DNA of 58,817 nucleotides from Temnopleurus reevesii (Eukaryota > Echinodermata > Echinoidea > Temnopleuroida > Temnopleuridae), in the NCBI GenBank assembly GCA_036244855.1, contig BQKZ01000510.1, forward strand, positions 24,575-83,391, in the 5' to 3' direction. Positions within the stretch are counted from its first letter, which is position 1. Each line of letters opens with the position of its first letter. The notes under the pieces were generated by a model that was given only the letters and a program-made list of their open reading frames with translations, was not told where the DNA came from and did no database searches. Below are positions 1-12,156 of the stretch, one piece after another. Position numbers and translations under genes: made by a program.

Positions 1-300
1 AAAAAAAAAAAAAAAAAAAAAAAAAATAGGCGTGGCAGTAGAGGTGAAAGTAGATAGAGATGGGAGGAACAAACGTGGAGGTGGAAGTAGATGTGGAAGT
101 AGATGTGGAAGTAGAAGTGGAGGTGCATGCAGTAGAAGCGGAAGTAGAGGTGGTAGTACAGGCGAACGTTGATGTGGAAGTAGAGATGAAAGTCGATGGA
201 GATGAAAGTAGAGGCGAACTTGGAGGTAGAAGTAGATGTTGAAGTAGAAGTGAGAGGTGGAGGTAGAGGTGGAAGTAAAGAAGGAAGTAGAAAACGCGAT
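1..300. repeat. Poly(A) run and purine-rich GGAAGTAGA-type minisatellite
   Basis: A 26-base A run is followed by degenerate tandem copies of a 6-12 bp unit such as GTGGAAGTAGAT. The repeat resumes at about 466-575. Frames through it give alternating Val-Glu/Val-Asp, which is a repeat artefact. Confidence 0.85.
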
Positions 301-359
301 ATAATGAATTTCCGTAAAATAAAGTGTGTCATAGACAATAAATCCACACACCTTGTATT

Positions 360-465
360 GAACTGCATGCGGACATAACGATCACAAGCCCATTCTGATT
401 TCAATAGCATTAAAAGGGAGCATTGAATTGGTGTTCGACTTTCGGAAATAGTTTATAACGTGTTT
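360..465. repeat. Fragment of a MITE with end ATAGTTTATATCGTGTTT
   Basis: Resembles 15406-15511: a shared segment with GCGGACA, GATTTCAATAGCA and GAGCATTGAATT, then TTCGACTTTCGGAAATAG and the end GTTTATAACGTGTTT. Only one terminus is evident here. Confidence 0.5.
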
Positions 466-606
466 CTAGATGTCGAAGTAGAGGTGGAATGAGATGTACA
501 GATGGATGTATAGGTGGGTTAAGAGTTGGAAGTAGAAACCAAGGTGGAAGTGGAAGTGGAGGCGGGGTGGAAGTAAATGTGGATCACTGAGACACCATGA
601 ACTTAC

Positions 607-676
607 CTGAAGCTTTGTCCAAGAGTGCGATTCAGACTCCCCATAGTAGCTCCGACTGACACGAAACGTTCGTCCA
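607..676 (-). CDS. Candidate second exon of the gene starting at 1295
   Basis: A 70-nt segment lies between acceptor ATTAATACAG and a consensus donor CAG|GTAAGT, on the same strand and 458 bp after the first exon. Using the phase left by the first exon it reads S then GRTFRVSRSYYGESESHSWT plus KLQ, with no stop. A second frame is also open (DERFVSVGATMGSLNRTLGQ), so the frame is not settled. The remaining 600 bp to the window edge is mostly minisatellite and shows no further exon. Confidence 0.33.
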
Positions 677-1134
677 CTGTATTAATAACAGTTGATGTGT
701 TCAGTCGTAAAGTTACAAATGTTATTCCAACATCTTTTTGCGGATTTTGTACCCTAATGATGAAAAGAGGGAAATTGGCATAGAATATCAGAAAGTTTGT
801 AGGATTGTGAAAGAAATGAAATATCTTTATTGTAATTGACGACAGTCAAAAGAATAAAACAAGGAAAAAACATAAAGAAAACTGTATGAAAACACCACGA
901 CAACCTAAGAAAAAAAAAAAAATGAAAAAAATAATAAAACGAGGCAATGAAACATATTTGTTGGTTTATTGTTTAAATATTTTTTTTTCGGGCTTACTTT
1001 TTTTTTGTGTCAAAGCCCTCGATGGGGTTGAAGCTCTCTTCCAGCCCCTCCCCCTTTTGGCAAATCCTGGATTTGCTCCTGAAATGGAAGTGTAGCATAC
1101 CCCCGAAAGAAAATATATGTTTTTCATAACGTAC

Positions 1135-1295
1135 CTGTATTGATCCTGAATAATCGAGTCTCGTTTATGGGGTTCGCTAACCAGTGGTTCACTGGAAAAC
1201 GCGATCATCATTACTACCAAAACCATTACAAATACTGTTGCTATGGCAACACGGCCAACGCCCTTCATCACAGGACTCTTCATCTCAATCGCCAT
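1135..1295 (-). CDS. First coding exon of an unrecognised single-pass membrane or secreted protein
   Basis: This 161-nt segment opens with ATG in good context (A at -3, G at +4), with an in-frame TAG two codons upstream (1301-1299). It ends at a good donor, ACAG|GTACGT. It encodes 53 residues plus two bases: a basic start MAIEMKSPVMKGVGR, a hydrophobic stretch VAIATVFVMVLVVMMIAF (16-33), then a polar segment SSEPLVSEPHKRDSIIQDQY. This is the layout of a type II signal anchor or an uncleaved signal, as in Golgi glycosyl- or sulfotransferases, but nothing identifies the family. A possible acceptor (GGGACAG) lies about 20 bp upstream of the ATG, so the 5' UTR may be on a separate exon. It runs in the same direction as PLPP and starts 12.8 kb past its stop. 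Confidence 0.5.
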
Positions 1296-1813
1296 ATTCT
1301 ACCTTGGTGGTAAGTCTGTCCCAAAGAGGGCAACATCGAGAAGATGATTTTAAGGAGGGAGAAATTCTCTTACGTTGAGTCTTAGCACATCTAATGAAAG
1401 CGGATAAAATAGGGAGAAATTTATAAATCAAAACATTCCTGAGACATATGGCTAATTAATACAATTTTTTTCTTTTTATGCATTCACAATATCAACACAA
1501 TTAAAAATATTTACAAGTGATTAAAATTATTAAAAAATACTGCTTATAATGATAATAACTCAGCGGAAAGAAAGGCTAGCTCCCACTCTAACCCCACACG
1601 GATACAATTCTGCATAACGGGATCTTCTTGAAAGTGTCGTACTTTCGTCCACAGCTCGAGTGCGGTTCCTTTCTTTCCGCTAAGTGTGGGTTTATACATT
1701 GAATATTGAGAGTGATATGTAATGTAATTCATTGCGTTAGGAGTTTAAATCAATAACTATTTGACTGGGAACCTATGTTCTATACAAACTATGCTTTTTG
1801 ATAGGTTCCTCAT

Positions 1814-2400
1814 GCTCAGTGCAGTTTTTTTTTCATTTATCCTGATTACAGAAATACAATAAAACGAAAGACAATGCAATGTTCTACAAATAAAACAAAT
1901 CTTGCAGTCAATGTTAGAATAATATTTTCTGTAAATTTCCAAAGAAAATAACATAACATTATATATCTTTGCTGTATATGTTACAAATATATTGCCACAA
2001 ATGACGGCCAGGCGAGTCAGATTTTGCTCAAATTTTCACAGTTCATCAATTTGTATACGTTACAAATATATTGCCACAAATAACCGCCTGGATAGTCCAA
2101 TTTTGCTCAAATTTTTCACAGTTCGTAATTAACTTGATTATCCTTCATACAATGAGTGCATGATAAATTTGGGGGTGAGCATCCATTTATAGTCCAAGCA
2201 GAAACAAAAGTCACGCTGAGTGCAGTTATTGTTGTTGTTGTAGGTTTTTTTTTTACCTTCATTAACTAAATACATTACAACGAAAGACAGTGAAATGTTT
2301 TACAAATAAAAAAAATCTTGTGGTCGGGGTTAGAATGGTATTATTTCTAAATTCCAATGGAACATGGTATAATTATAACGTTATTTATCTTACAAATGTA
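1814..2400. repeat. Duplicated block (1814-2000 and 2214-2400) around a 79-bp tandem pair
   Basis: Two diverged copies share AACGAAAGACA, ATGTT(C/T)TACAAATAAA and a following TTAGAAT(A/G). Between them, 1975-2053 and 2054-2128 are tandem copies of a 79-bp unit containing TTACAAATATATTGCCACAA and TTTTGCTCAAATTTT. Confidence 0.7.
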
Positions 2401-2632
2401 TAACCACAGATAACTGCAATTGAATGTCCGCATATTATACTACTGACGCACTAAATAATTTGTAACGTCTTTTTGGTTCGATCTTAATATACAAAATCCC
2501 CCAGAAAATGAGAGTTTGTTGATCCAAACTATTGAACAAACGTATTCATCGACTGATAAACGACATAATTAGACAATAAAACGCATCATCAGTCACTTTA
2601 CAGACAACAAAGTGGCTGCATGAGTGAATAGG

Positions 2633-3260
2633 TTAAAGGGGAACTTCACCCAGACATTGATGTGCGCTCGGTGGATGAAGAAAAATACAATGATCAATCT
2701 TAAGACTTATTTATTTAAGAGTGCCTTTTGACTTTCCTTGTTATTTCTTTTATGTAATGAATTTGCTCTGAGCGCCTTGAGCACCTAATTGGGGTGGAAA
2801 GTGCGCTATATAAGACACATGTATTATTATTATTATTATTAATCTGTGAAAATTTAAGCAAAATCTGACAATCAATTCAAAAGTTATGAATTTTCAAAGT
2901 TTTCTTCTTATTCTAGATAAGTAGACAATAAATAAATAAAATAAATTCCGAATGGCATGCAGAATCAAAATGTCCATTTCATACTTGAAGAGAAAAGTAC
3001 AATTGTGTCTACTTTTCTAGGAAAAGAAGAAAATGTGGAATTCTGTGTACAAAGTGAATGGAGGGTTCTCCATGTTGGCAGCCATTTTGGGCCTGTACGT
3101 TGCCAATTTGAGGAGCCCATGAGGGATGTAAATCAAAACTTTGAAAGTTCATAACTCTTGAATGGATTGTCGGATTTTGCTCAAATTTTCACAGATTGAC
3201 CATTGTATTTTTCTTCATCCACTGAACGCACACCAATGTCTGGGTGACGTTCCCCTTTAA
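2633..3260. mobile_element. TTAA-flanked palindromic (foldback) element, family I, copy 1
   Basis: The left end TTAA-AGGGGAACTTCACCCA and right end TGGGTGACGTTCCCCT-TTAA are inverted copies, and similarity continues well into the element (for example TGTGAAAATTT near one end and AAATTTTCACAG near the other). It shares its sequence with 55673-56250. The left arm is shortened and is interrupted by a LINE tail at 2701-2840. It has no coding capacity. Confidence 0.85.
2701..2840 (+). mobile_element. 3'-end fragment of a CR1/L2-like LINE inserted in the foldback element
   Basis: It contains GAGCGCCTTGAGCACC and GTGCGCTATATAA, then a (TAT)n tail. It is flanked by a direct repeat, ATCAATCT at 2693-2700 and ATTAATCT at 2838-2845, which splits the host motif CAATCTGTGAAAATTT. 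That is the expected pattern for a 5'-truncated non-LTR insertion. Confidence 0.75.
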
Positions 3261-4605
3261 TTTTCCCAGAGTTGAATGCACTCTAGCGAAGAATGAGTAC
3301 AAGTCTAAAATTGAACATGCGTGTCTGTTGGGTAATATTTTACACCACATCGGATAAGAATTCACAAATTTAACCCAACGTTGTAAGAAAGTTTACTCAA
3401 TACGATGCAAAATATTTCCCATCTGTCATGCATATCCCATTTGGTGCATGTTTGTAAGACTAGACTATTATGTGCTTTATATAGCCCTAAGGTCGCACAA
3501 ACTTTGCTTCAGTATTTTGAATGATTATTTTCAGTATATGATTTTTATGCTTGATATTGCATCCATGTCTGGCAAGGCCAATTGTGGCACGTGACAAAAC
3601 GCATACTGTATAAAAATAAACATGAATATCGGTAACTTCAGTCAGGTTGAAATAATTATTATATACAAAACAACTTTATCTGAACAACACCGTGGAAAGG
3701 TAGATTCAAATTTGTGTATATATATATATATATAAAAAAGGGCGGATCCAGGATTTTCCAAGGAGCAGGGGGGGGGGGGGGGTTTAACAAATATATTTTC
3801 TGGAAATAGTATAAAATTCCTGAATCCGTTTGAATGGAAGATACTCAAATCTACACGAAGTTATTAATACTCTCTTAACATAAAAGGCCCGCGCAGTGAT
3901 GAATACAACGTAAAATTATAATGTAATAATATATTATGTAATAATATAAAGTTATATTATAATGTAATTATATATCATTTTGAAACAATATAAAGTAACA
4001 TCAGCAATACCTTGATTTTAGAGAGTATATTCCATGCATGCAAAAATGAGGCTTATACTTATTCTGACTTATTTTACGAATGCGGAAAATTTGGTGTAAC
4101 ATGGAGAAGCCAGAGTAATGATAACTACGTTTTTGTCTTATTTCCTAGTATAACCTATAAAAAAAATATGGATATGATTATGATGACTGTGTCAATACAT
4201 GTGACTATATTTCAGGAAGATCAAATATATCGGAATAGATCGGAACAGATCAAATGTACAAGTAAATAAACAATGGTACGATTAATTTACAAGTAAGTAT
4301 AGATAGATGTAAGTAAGTTACAAGGATGCAAGCAAAACACATGGAAAGTTTTATCTACAGCTAGCGTCATGAGTGTCTTTACTGACTGACCTGTGCGCTA
4401 TAAAATTAGATTAAATTCATATTTATGTCATTCAAAAGTAAAAACCAATTTCATGTACAAGGTAAAATATACAAATGAAATCGAATGAGGAGACAGCTAT
4501 AGAAAGAACAGAGTCTTTTTATGAGATACTGCAAAGAAGTCACCAAACCATTAAAATGTATTGTTATCCTATAAGTCTATAGTATACAACACGTATAGGA
4601 CTCAC

Positions 4606-4930
4606 CTCAAAAGACGATTCGATCAATAACGTGATTCCAATACTTATTCTGTGCTGGACTGACGCCCGATATGGCAATGTATACAGCATATCTCGACCTA
4701 CAATCCAGGGAACGACTTGTGGCTCCCCATTGTGATCTCAAACACGGGCTGAACGACAAGGTTGTCTGCGTACGTCCATGTATATTTCTAGTCCTGGGCC
4801 GCCTGCCTTTAGATCATGACCTTCTCCATCCCCGCTTCCAACCTGCCGAGTTTCACTCCTTGCTCTCAATCTGCAGACTGAGATGGAAAATTCCCCCTGC
4901 TTTCTCTGGCACCAACACAATCAATTGCAA
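4606..4930 (-). other. Possible 5' UTR exon of the left-end gene
   Basis: A block less AT-rich than its surroundings and lacking visible transposon features. On the minus strand it ends at a good donor, TTGAG|GTGAGT (donor GT 4605-4604). It has no long coding frame on that strand. It lies 3.3 kb upstream of the ATG exon at 1295, so it could be its noncoding first exon. The 5' boundary is a guess. Confidence 0.22.
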
Positions 4931-6088
4931 ATAATCCTTCACCAACTATTATGCTACGGATAATCTTTCTTCTACTTCAAGAAAACTCACACTTTTGTGA
5001 TAGCCGCGCGACCGTATAAAGAAGTCAGATTAAAAGAAAAGGGCAAGAAAAGACGCTATGCTGATTTCTTAATAAGCAACCGTTCCACTCAATTCATAGT
5101 GTAGTTATCGCTTCGGTAAACACTTGAACGAAAGCTCTCTTTTGAAAAGATGACCGGTGAAAGCTGCGATTTTGTAACGAGATCAAGAAAAGCGATAATA
5201 CAGGACTATAGAGTAGTGTGAGAGAATGAAAAGGAGGGAGATAGGAAGAGAGAGAAGAGGGAATTTATGTAGAGGTGTTGGCAATATGGTTGGTGAATAT
5301 ATATTCTCTTGAAATTATTACATTTTTAGATATGTCATATAATCAGGCATATCATTTGAAACATACCTATATTATTCTATCAAACTCCTTCTTCGCCTTC
5401 TCTACGTGAGCGAGGTAGTAGTTCTGTTACGCGGTGTAGTGGGCGTGGTCAAAGGGGGCGTGGCACATATTCTACATTTGACTTCGTCAGAGAGAGAGAA
5501 AGCTTGTCAAAACAAAATTTGTTTGGGTGCCCAAGAATGCCATTTTTGAAAAATTGCATCGGTCAGTCTGAACTTTTTTATAGAAAGATATTTATTATTG
5601 TTTTTTTTTTAAAAATAGATTTCATGTAGAGAATAAAACTAAGCAAGGATTTAGAGCCCTACAATGTAAGAGAATAATTCTTCGGGTCTCTTTTAGCATT
5701 AGGTTCCATCGTTCATGTTTTCCGATAATTTTACCGAAAGTTGTTTCTTCAACTTGAGTGAAAAGTTCAGGTTGGGCTATTTTCAAAGGATCGTTCGGTC
5801 TTGGGCATTCAAACATTTATCTTTTTTTTTTGGGGGGGGGGGCGCTTATGACCTGGCCTATGGTTCTTCCAAGTAGAAAATCACCATTGCCTTTATTATG
5901 TGCAGTAATCAATAGCAAACTGTCCTGAAATTTTAAAGATTATTTTATTATGAATTCACGGCTTTGACCACAGGTAAGGGCTAAGAACTTGGTTATTGTG
6001 TTTTCTCTTACTTTTGGTCATCTGTTTCGTTTCATCTAGTTCATTTTCGGGAATGGTTGGGATCTTTGGGGAACTCAAAGTGAAGTTC

Positions 6089-6279
6089 GGGGCCGATTGC
6101 TCGAAATGGTCTTATATAGCTATCCTCTTCATACTATAGGCGTCTTAAGTTCTTGTGCCACCCTCTTAAACATAGTCGTATCGACGCTAATGTCTATGTT
6201 ACGAGGGTGGCACAAGAAGTCAAGACGTCTTAGCATGAAGAGGATAGCTAAGTAAGACCATTTCGAGCAATCAGCCCCT
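6089..6279. mobile_element. Foldback MITE, family III, copy 1 (full length)
   Basis: A 191-bp near-palindrome. The left arm begins GGGGCCGATTGCTCGAAATG and the right arm ends CATTTCGAGCAATCAGCCCC. Arms of about 80 bp flank a central GTCGTATCGACGCTAATGTC. Related copies lie at 49896-49976 (half) and 54266-54431. Confidence 0.85.
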
Positions 6280-6584
6280 GGTAGTCAGGATTGAGGTCAG
6301 GTCAAAGGGCAAAGAAAAAAATGCTATAGAAGCCTACCACATCAAACAGTGGGAGTTCCCGTTAGTCTGTTGGCACAGACTCTTTGCTTCGGATTGTCAT
6401 TTTTTGCATAGTGCACAGCCTGCAGTTAGATACTGCTTCCACTTAAAAACATACACAAACAAAAAAACGTCATATTTACTCAATTTAGCTATGTTTAAAA
6501 CTGCTTTAAAATGTTAAAGTATATATTTTCATGATTATATGAAAATCTTCTTCTCAAACGGAGCAACTTATTTTACACTATCAC

Positions 6585-6650
6585 TCTAGGACTCGAACCC
6601 ACCACTTTCCCATTACATGTACTACGCTTTACCATATGAACAACAAAACC
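6585..6650 (-). repeat. Degenerate tRNA-derived SINE head
   Basis: On the minus strand, a good RNA polymerase III B box GGTTCGAGTCC (6599-6589) is preceded by an imperfect A box TGTTCATATGG (6642-6632) at tRNA-like spacing. No acceptor stem closes, so this is not a tRNA gene. Confidence 0.45.
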
Positions 6651-7464
6651 GATTGAATCTTGGTCTTTTATATAGAATTATAATTACTTGTTCTTTCTTT
6701 ATTTTTAATTACTTGATATGATCCATCATCAAAATTTATAATCAAAAGTATTATCCTATTTATTGAGTTTGCAATTATTAAGAAAAAAAAACCATTGGGC
6801 TTAAAAAGGTAATCCTCTTTGATGATTACTGACCCAAGGTCACAGTTTTCAATTTCAGGTTATGACCTTTTTTCTTTGCATGTCAGCTCTTTAAGGGGGT
6901 GTCCCCGTTGATATGCAGGCCTTTTGTTAGTTTATTTTTGCTTGTCAGGTCAGAGAGAAGGGGAACAAAATTTGAATTTGGTAGGACCCGGATGATCCTT
7001 GGTGTGCAGGTGTAATATTTATTCTAAACGTTTCTGGTTTTACCTCAAAAGCAAAATTTACAGTTCCCCATTTCCACATGCAAAACTTATGTAGAATGAT
7101 TATATTTAATTTTATGGATACAAGAGATATTACTATATTTGTCATGTTTAATTTCATTATTTTTTCTTGCTGCAGTTTGTTTTAAGTTTTGAGAGGCCTG
7201 ATTTTAACAATTAAGCTCCAATAATCCAACTTTTTAATGAAAATTGTATATTAATAGGATGAATAAACTTGAACTAAACTAGATTGATTTCTGGGTCGAC
7301 ACGGATTGATGATGTGATCATGCCCGCTGCATGGATTTTGTCAGTAGTGGATCAGCAAGAGCGCCATCTTGCGATATTTTCGTTTCTTATATTCTACCCC
7401 TCTTAAATTCATATCTTTGTAATACATATTTAGTTTATTTCTATCATCTGCACATGTCATCTAC

Positions 7465-8030
7465 CTGTTTCTGATCTCCCTCTCTCTCTTCCCCTCTCTC
7501 TCTCTCTCTCTCTTTGCCCCACCCCACTCTGCCCCTATCTATCTTTCTGTCCACGTCTCTCTCCCCCCTCTCTCCCTGTCTGTCTACCTCTCCACCTCCC
7601 ACTGCCCCCACTCTCTTTCTCTCTGGCCGTCTCCTCCCCCCTCTCTCTCTGTCCACCTCTCAACATTCTTCTGCCACCACTGCCCCTCTCTCTCGGGCCA
7701 TCTCCTTGGCCCATCCACCCACTCTCTCTTTCTATTTGTCCACCTCCCTCTCTGTCCACCTCTCTACCTCCCTCTGCCCCTGCCCCCTCTCTCTATCGGT
7801 CCCGTTGCCCCTCCATCCCTCTCTCTCTTTGGCCATCTTTCCACCGCCCTCTGCCCCTCCCTACCCCCCCCCTCTCTCTCTCTCCCTCTCTACATCCCTC
7901 TGCCTCTAGCTACCGCCCCTCTCTCTGGCCGTCTCCTTGCACTCTCCCCTTTTCTCTCTCTCTCTCTGTTCATCTCTCCATCTCCCTCTCGAGCCCCGCC
8001 GCCCCTCTCTTTTGCTGTCTCTATGCCCCT
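7465..8030. repeat. CT-rich low-complexity tract
   Basis: About 570 bp of CTCT, CCCT and CCAC variants on the plus strand. Reading frames through it give Pro/Ser/Leu-rich plus-strand and Arg/Glu/Gly-rich minus-strand peptides typical of microsatellite artefacts. Confidence 0.9.
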
Positions 8031-8470
8031 CCCTCTTCCTCTGTCAGTCTCTTATCTCTGTTTGACCTTGGTGCATCGATATCATCAAGTTCAAACCAGA
8101 AGCCAAAGACAATGGCCAAATATTATCATAAATATACATTCAAGTTACAGTATCATTGATGCATACATGAAAGACTGTAATCACTCATATTTGACATTTA
8201 CTTTACATGGTCTACCATGTTATTTATTTTTGACCAGCCGACATAACTATATTTACATTTTAAAATGCATAATGATTCCAATCGCATAGGAAAATATATG
8301 TTTATTATATAAAGAGAAAAAAGAAGTAGACAACAAATACACTAAAACTGCAGCTATGGGCAACAATGCATGACAAATTGGCAAGTTTGTTCATAACATT
8401 TTACTACAATCTTACGAGATGGTACAAAGTGATGTCCACGTTACTATCATTTTAACCTATTATTCACTCC

Positions 8471-8660
8471 TTACAGGGGAACTTACCCCAGACATTGATG
8501 TGCTGTCCTGAATGGAGAAATATAAGCTCAACAAATTGTGAAAACTGGAGAAACAACATTAAAGATTCATTTTGACGGAATCATCAAATTTTGCTCAAAT
8601 TATCAGTTTTTTTTTGTATTCACTGAAAGCACGTCATCTCCAGGGTAGGATCCCCTTACA
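8471..8660. mobile_element. Family I foldback element, short diverged copy
   Basis: The left end reads AGGGGAACTTACCCCAGACA and the right end CCAGGGTAGGATCCCCT. Internal TTTTGCTCAAATTATC matches the family. The flanking TTAA has decayed to TTAC and TACA. Confidence 0.65.
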
Positions 8661-10691
8661 AAAATATAAAATCAAATTTCAAACATATCACCATCGGTTA
8701 GACAGATTTTCATCCACAATTTTGTAGACAGTATGTTCCCTAGTGTTGGTTGAAATTAAACGAAGTTATTCAAAAACGTGCATATTTTTTTTCTGATTAA
8801 ATCAAGAATCTTTAGCAGAACAAAATTGCTAGTAATCAAAAGATGAAAATCCTTTAACCTGAAAGACAACATACTGTATGAAAACAATTTAAATTGAAAC
8901 AACACTATTAAGCTAAAAATATTTGTTTATCCATAAAAATGGTAAAAACAGTGTATTTAATTGGATTGCAAACATTTATCCGAAAACCAAGACAATTTGT
9001 CCAGGCTAACTTCATCAGTTCTGCAAAACAATATTCAGAATTAACAATTACAGAACATCTAAGAACATAAACTTTGGAAAAAGGTAAGTTGGTAGGTTTT
9101 GAGAAAACAACATATTGTGATAACATTTTCACTCTCATGGATGAAATAAATATAAACAAGTTTGTAAACAAACGATTTTGCTAAAAATTTCCTTTTGTGA
9201 GTAGACATCATATATAACTTTATATAAATGTCTACTGTAAAAGTTGAAACGACGCCCACTTCTATGCTTTTGTTCAACAGCCCTTTCTATGGAGGGAGCG
9301 AAAATGAAATAAATAAAGATAGTTCACATATCAATATCTTCCAAATAATTAAATCTGTCCACACTTTCAACGTAAATTCATCACTTCCTCATAATTTGCG
9401 GAAATCTCAAGGATTTTCGCTGGTTAATACTCCTCCCATATTTTAAATCATTGCTGGCATCCCCGTCTCGAAGAAAGGAAACAATTCATGAAATCAGGTT
9501 TGATAGAGGCATTCCAGCTGGATTTCTCTAGCAGGGGCATGTTCTAGCTTTTTGTAAAATCTTTTTTCTTCTTTTTTTTCTATATATTGTAATCTTGAGT
9601 TGAATCATTGGATTCAAATAATCCTAAACTAAACTTACAAAACGCCAAACAGAGGCAGTTGTGCACAGATGTTGTAAGAATCTTTTTCTGCCAAAAAGAT
9701 TTGAAATATAAACTTCCTTTATTATCTGAAGCCTACAATGCAATCTTAACGCCCCTCATAACTATGGAAATTGAGGCAATCAAAGGCTGACAAATATACC
9801 GTATTATAAGCACCAGTGTCCGGCACCTTAAGCAGTTTTGCTCTTCAACAAGCCACAAAATCCAACATTTCAAGTTATTATTTAGTCGAATTCTGGGCTT
9901 TTAATTTATGTGCATAACTGGATGAAGGGCAGCTGTATATTTTCGCAGCAATCGATGATCGCCTAGCGACATGGGGCGGGTGTAGCCCGTCCCCTGCCTT
10001 CTGATTTGAGCCTTCATAGGGATTGTGTTGAAGCGTACGTGCGCTTATTAATGCACGTGCATTTTAGTGTGCGCCATCGTCAAACTACATACGGTAGGTG
10101 AAACACAAAGGCAAGTTGTTCAACTCGCCAAGGTGACTTCTCTAGGAAAAGTAGACGCCTTGTACAAATTTGCCCTCTTGCTTCCATAATTTTCTTATGT
10201 GTCAGCCTTTGTTTGCTCGATTTGCAAAGGTGTGGGGAGGCTTTAAAGATGAACATTAACGTTTACATCTGTACTCTCTAGTCCCAATCATTGTTTTTGT
10301 CACAGTGGATTATTTAAATGTGCTTTCAGCAAGCCTTCTGTGTATTAGGCCCCGCTATGTCAGGGAAACTTCAGGGAAGTATCTGCAAGCCTTAATGATG
10401 AAGTCTATGTAATTGTGAACGGAATAGTGACAGGATATTATGAAAATGTTATAAAAATGAATAAAGGTCAGCATCTTCAGCCTAACTTATTTCAAGCCAC
10501 GCCCAATGGGAAGCTGGTCTGCAAGTACAGACCCTCGGCTTCAGTTTTCCACAATGTACATACTACACATTTGAGAGTCTGCATATAGAGACTACTTCAC
10601 TATATCATGAATCCTTTATTGCAGACGGACTAAAAGTAATGTAGTCTTTGCTTGCAGACTCTTTGTCATGCTCTATGCAAACTGCAGTACC

Positions 10692-12155
10692 ATAAGTCAT
10701 CAGTCTTTGCCTGTAGACTAAGGGGAAGCAGTCTTGATAATCATTAGATTGTGGATCTGCCATTCCAGAGTGCCTTGCTTCATCAAATGTATTAACAAAA
10801 ACTCTTTTCTGCCAAGTAAATTAACATGTCATAAAAAAAACTAAGTAGAGCATTTTTGGAAAGAGATATTCTAAAACGGATATCTACATGAAAACGTTGA
10901 TATTTCTCTAACAAATATTTACAATACATACTTCGACGTAGCCAGACAATTGTTCTCCACGATTGAACAAAATACCCCTCCACCCTTGCATTGATAAAAA
11001 AAAACATTCTAGAACGACAGGAACTAAAAGAACACAAAGAAACAAAATACATAATTTTAGGGAAAGTTGTTGTCAGACAAACTTTGTAAAGTTTGATATA
11101 CATCAGTTAGTATGACAGAAATGCCGACACCTAATAAGGTAATACATTGAATTGAAATGCTTCCAATAAGACCACATTCTAAACAAATTAAAAAACTATT
11201 CTTTTAAATAAAATTGTTATTGCACTTCTATAACGTTGAAATATTTCTGAGATGATAACCTCAGAGATTGCAAAATGACAATTCTCTACAACTTTGTGCC
11301 ACGTAAATCTATCCCTGAACTGAAGTGGACTTTAAAAAAAATAAAGTAGAGAGCAATATTTAAGACTCTAGATGAAACACCAAAGTTCCAAAAGTTTTAT
11401 TTGGCATGTTTGGGGATTCAATCAATTCATAGAATGATCTAAAAATATGATGAACATAGCATCAAAGTGATTCAAGATCGCTTTGCCTTGCAACAGTATG
11501 GTCAAGAAATAAGGTGATGAACGTGGATATTGATTTTTTCCACTTTCTTTTAGGGGATCAAGATCAATAAGCTACATGTAGGCAAGATCGCTTTAATACT
11601 GCAAATCCCAGATTTTATGGTACCTACAAAGTTAATTGCCTTTTATGTTAGCATCTGGTAGAAAATAGCATTTTGTTCACTGCAATGAGACGAATGATGG
11701 GATCTGGGATTCAAACCAAAAACAGAGCTGCCAACCTGAAAATCCACATTTCAGGGAAATTTTACCACGAAATCTCAGAGATCCTTCACTTTAACACACA
11801 ATCCAATGGAGGAAATCAATGTATGAATTAGGGAGATTGCTGAAAATATGACATTTCTCACAAAAAAATCAGCTAATTTTCAGGGAGTCTCCTGCTCAAT
11901 CAGGGAGACTTGGCAGCTCTGCAAAAACATGATTTTTGTTTGAGTGTAAGAAAAAATCTGGGTTACAATAATTTCATTCCACAATTTTATACAATATCTT
12001 TGACATGCAACATAGACTATTGCGCTAACTTCCAATATACAACATTTATGTAACATACAATCAATGTAAGACAAATATCACATCTGAAAATATCTATTTA
12101 CAGAATTATGAAACAAAAATTGTGACTCGTGCTTATTCTAAAACTAAGCAAATGA
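10692..12155. repeat. Tandem duplicate block, copy A (with hAT-like MITE)
   Basis: Nearly identical to 12157-13408 over its first 900 bp, and more diverged toward the end. The copies abut at a single N (12156). Copy A is about 210 bp longer, mainly because of the MITE at 11724-11920. The same 103-codon reading frame occurs in both copies but has no gene-like features. Confidence 0.95.
11724..11920. mobile_element. hAT-like MITE
   Basis: A 197-bp insertion with terminal inverted repeats AGAGCTGCCAA and TTGGCAGCTCT. It is flanked by 8-bp direct repeats CCAAAAAC and GCAAAAAC (7 of 8 identical). The eight-base duplication and short TIR fit the hAT superfamily. The empty site in copy B confirms the boundaries. 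Confidence 0.85.
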
Positions 12156-12156
12156 N

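Noticed and set aside
60..242. Val-Glu/Val-Asp repeat peptide
   Set aside because: Direct translation of the purine-rich minisatellite.
7444..7909. Ser/Pro/Leu-rich and Arg/Glu/Gly-rich frames on both strands
   Set aside because: Products of the CT microsatellite; no start context, splice sites or domain.
10792..11103. 103-codon frame conserved in both duplicate copies (also 12257-12568)
   Set aside because: Identity reflects very recent duplication or allelism, not selection; no recognisable domain and AT-rich composition.
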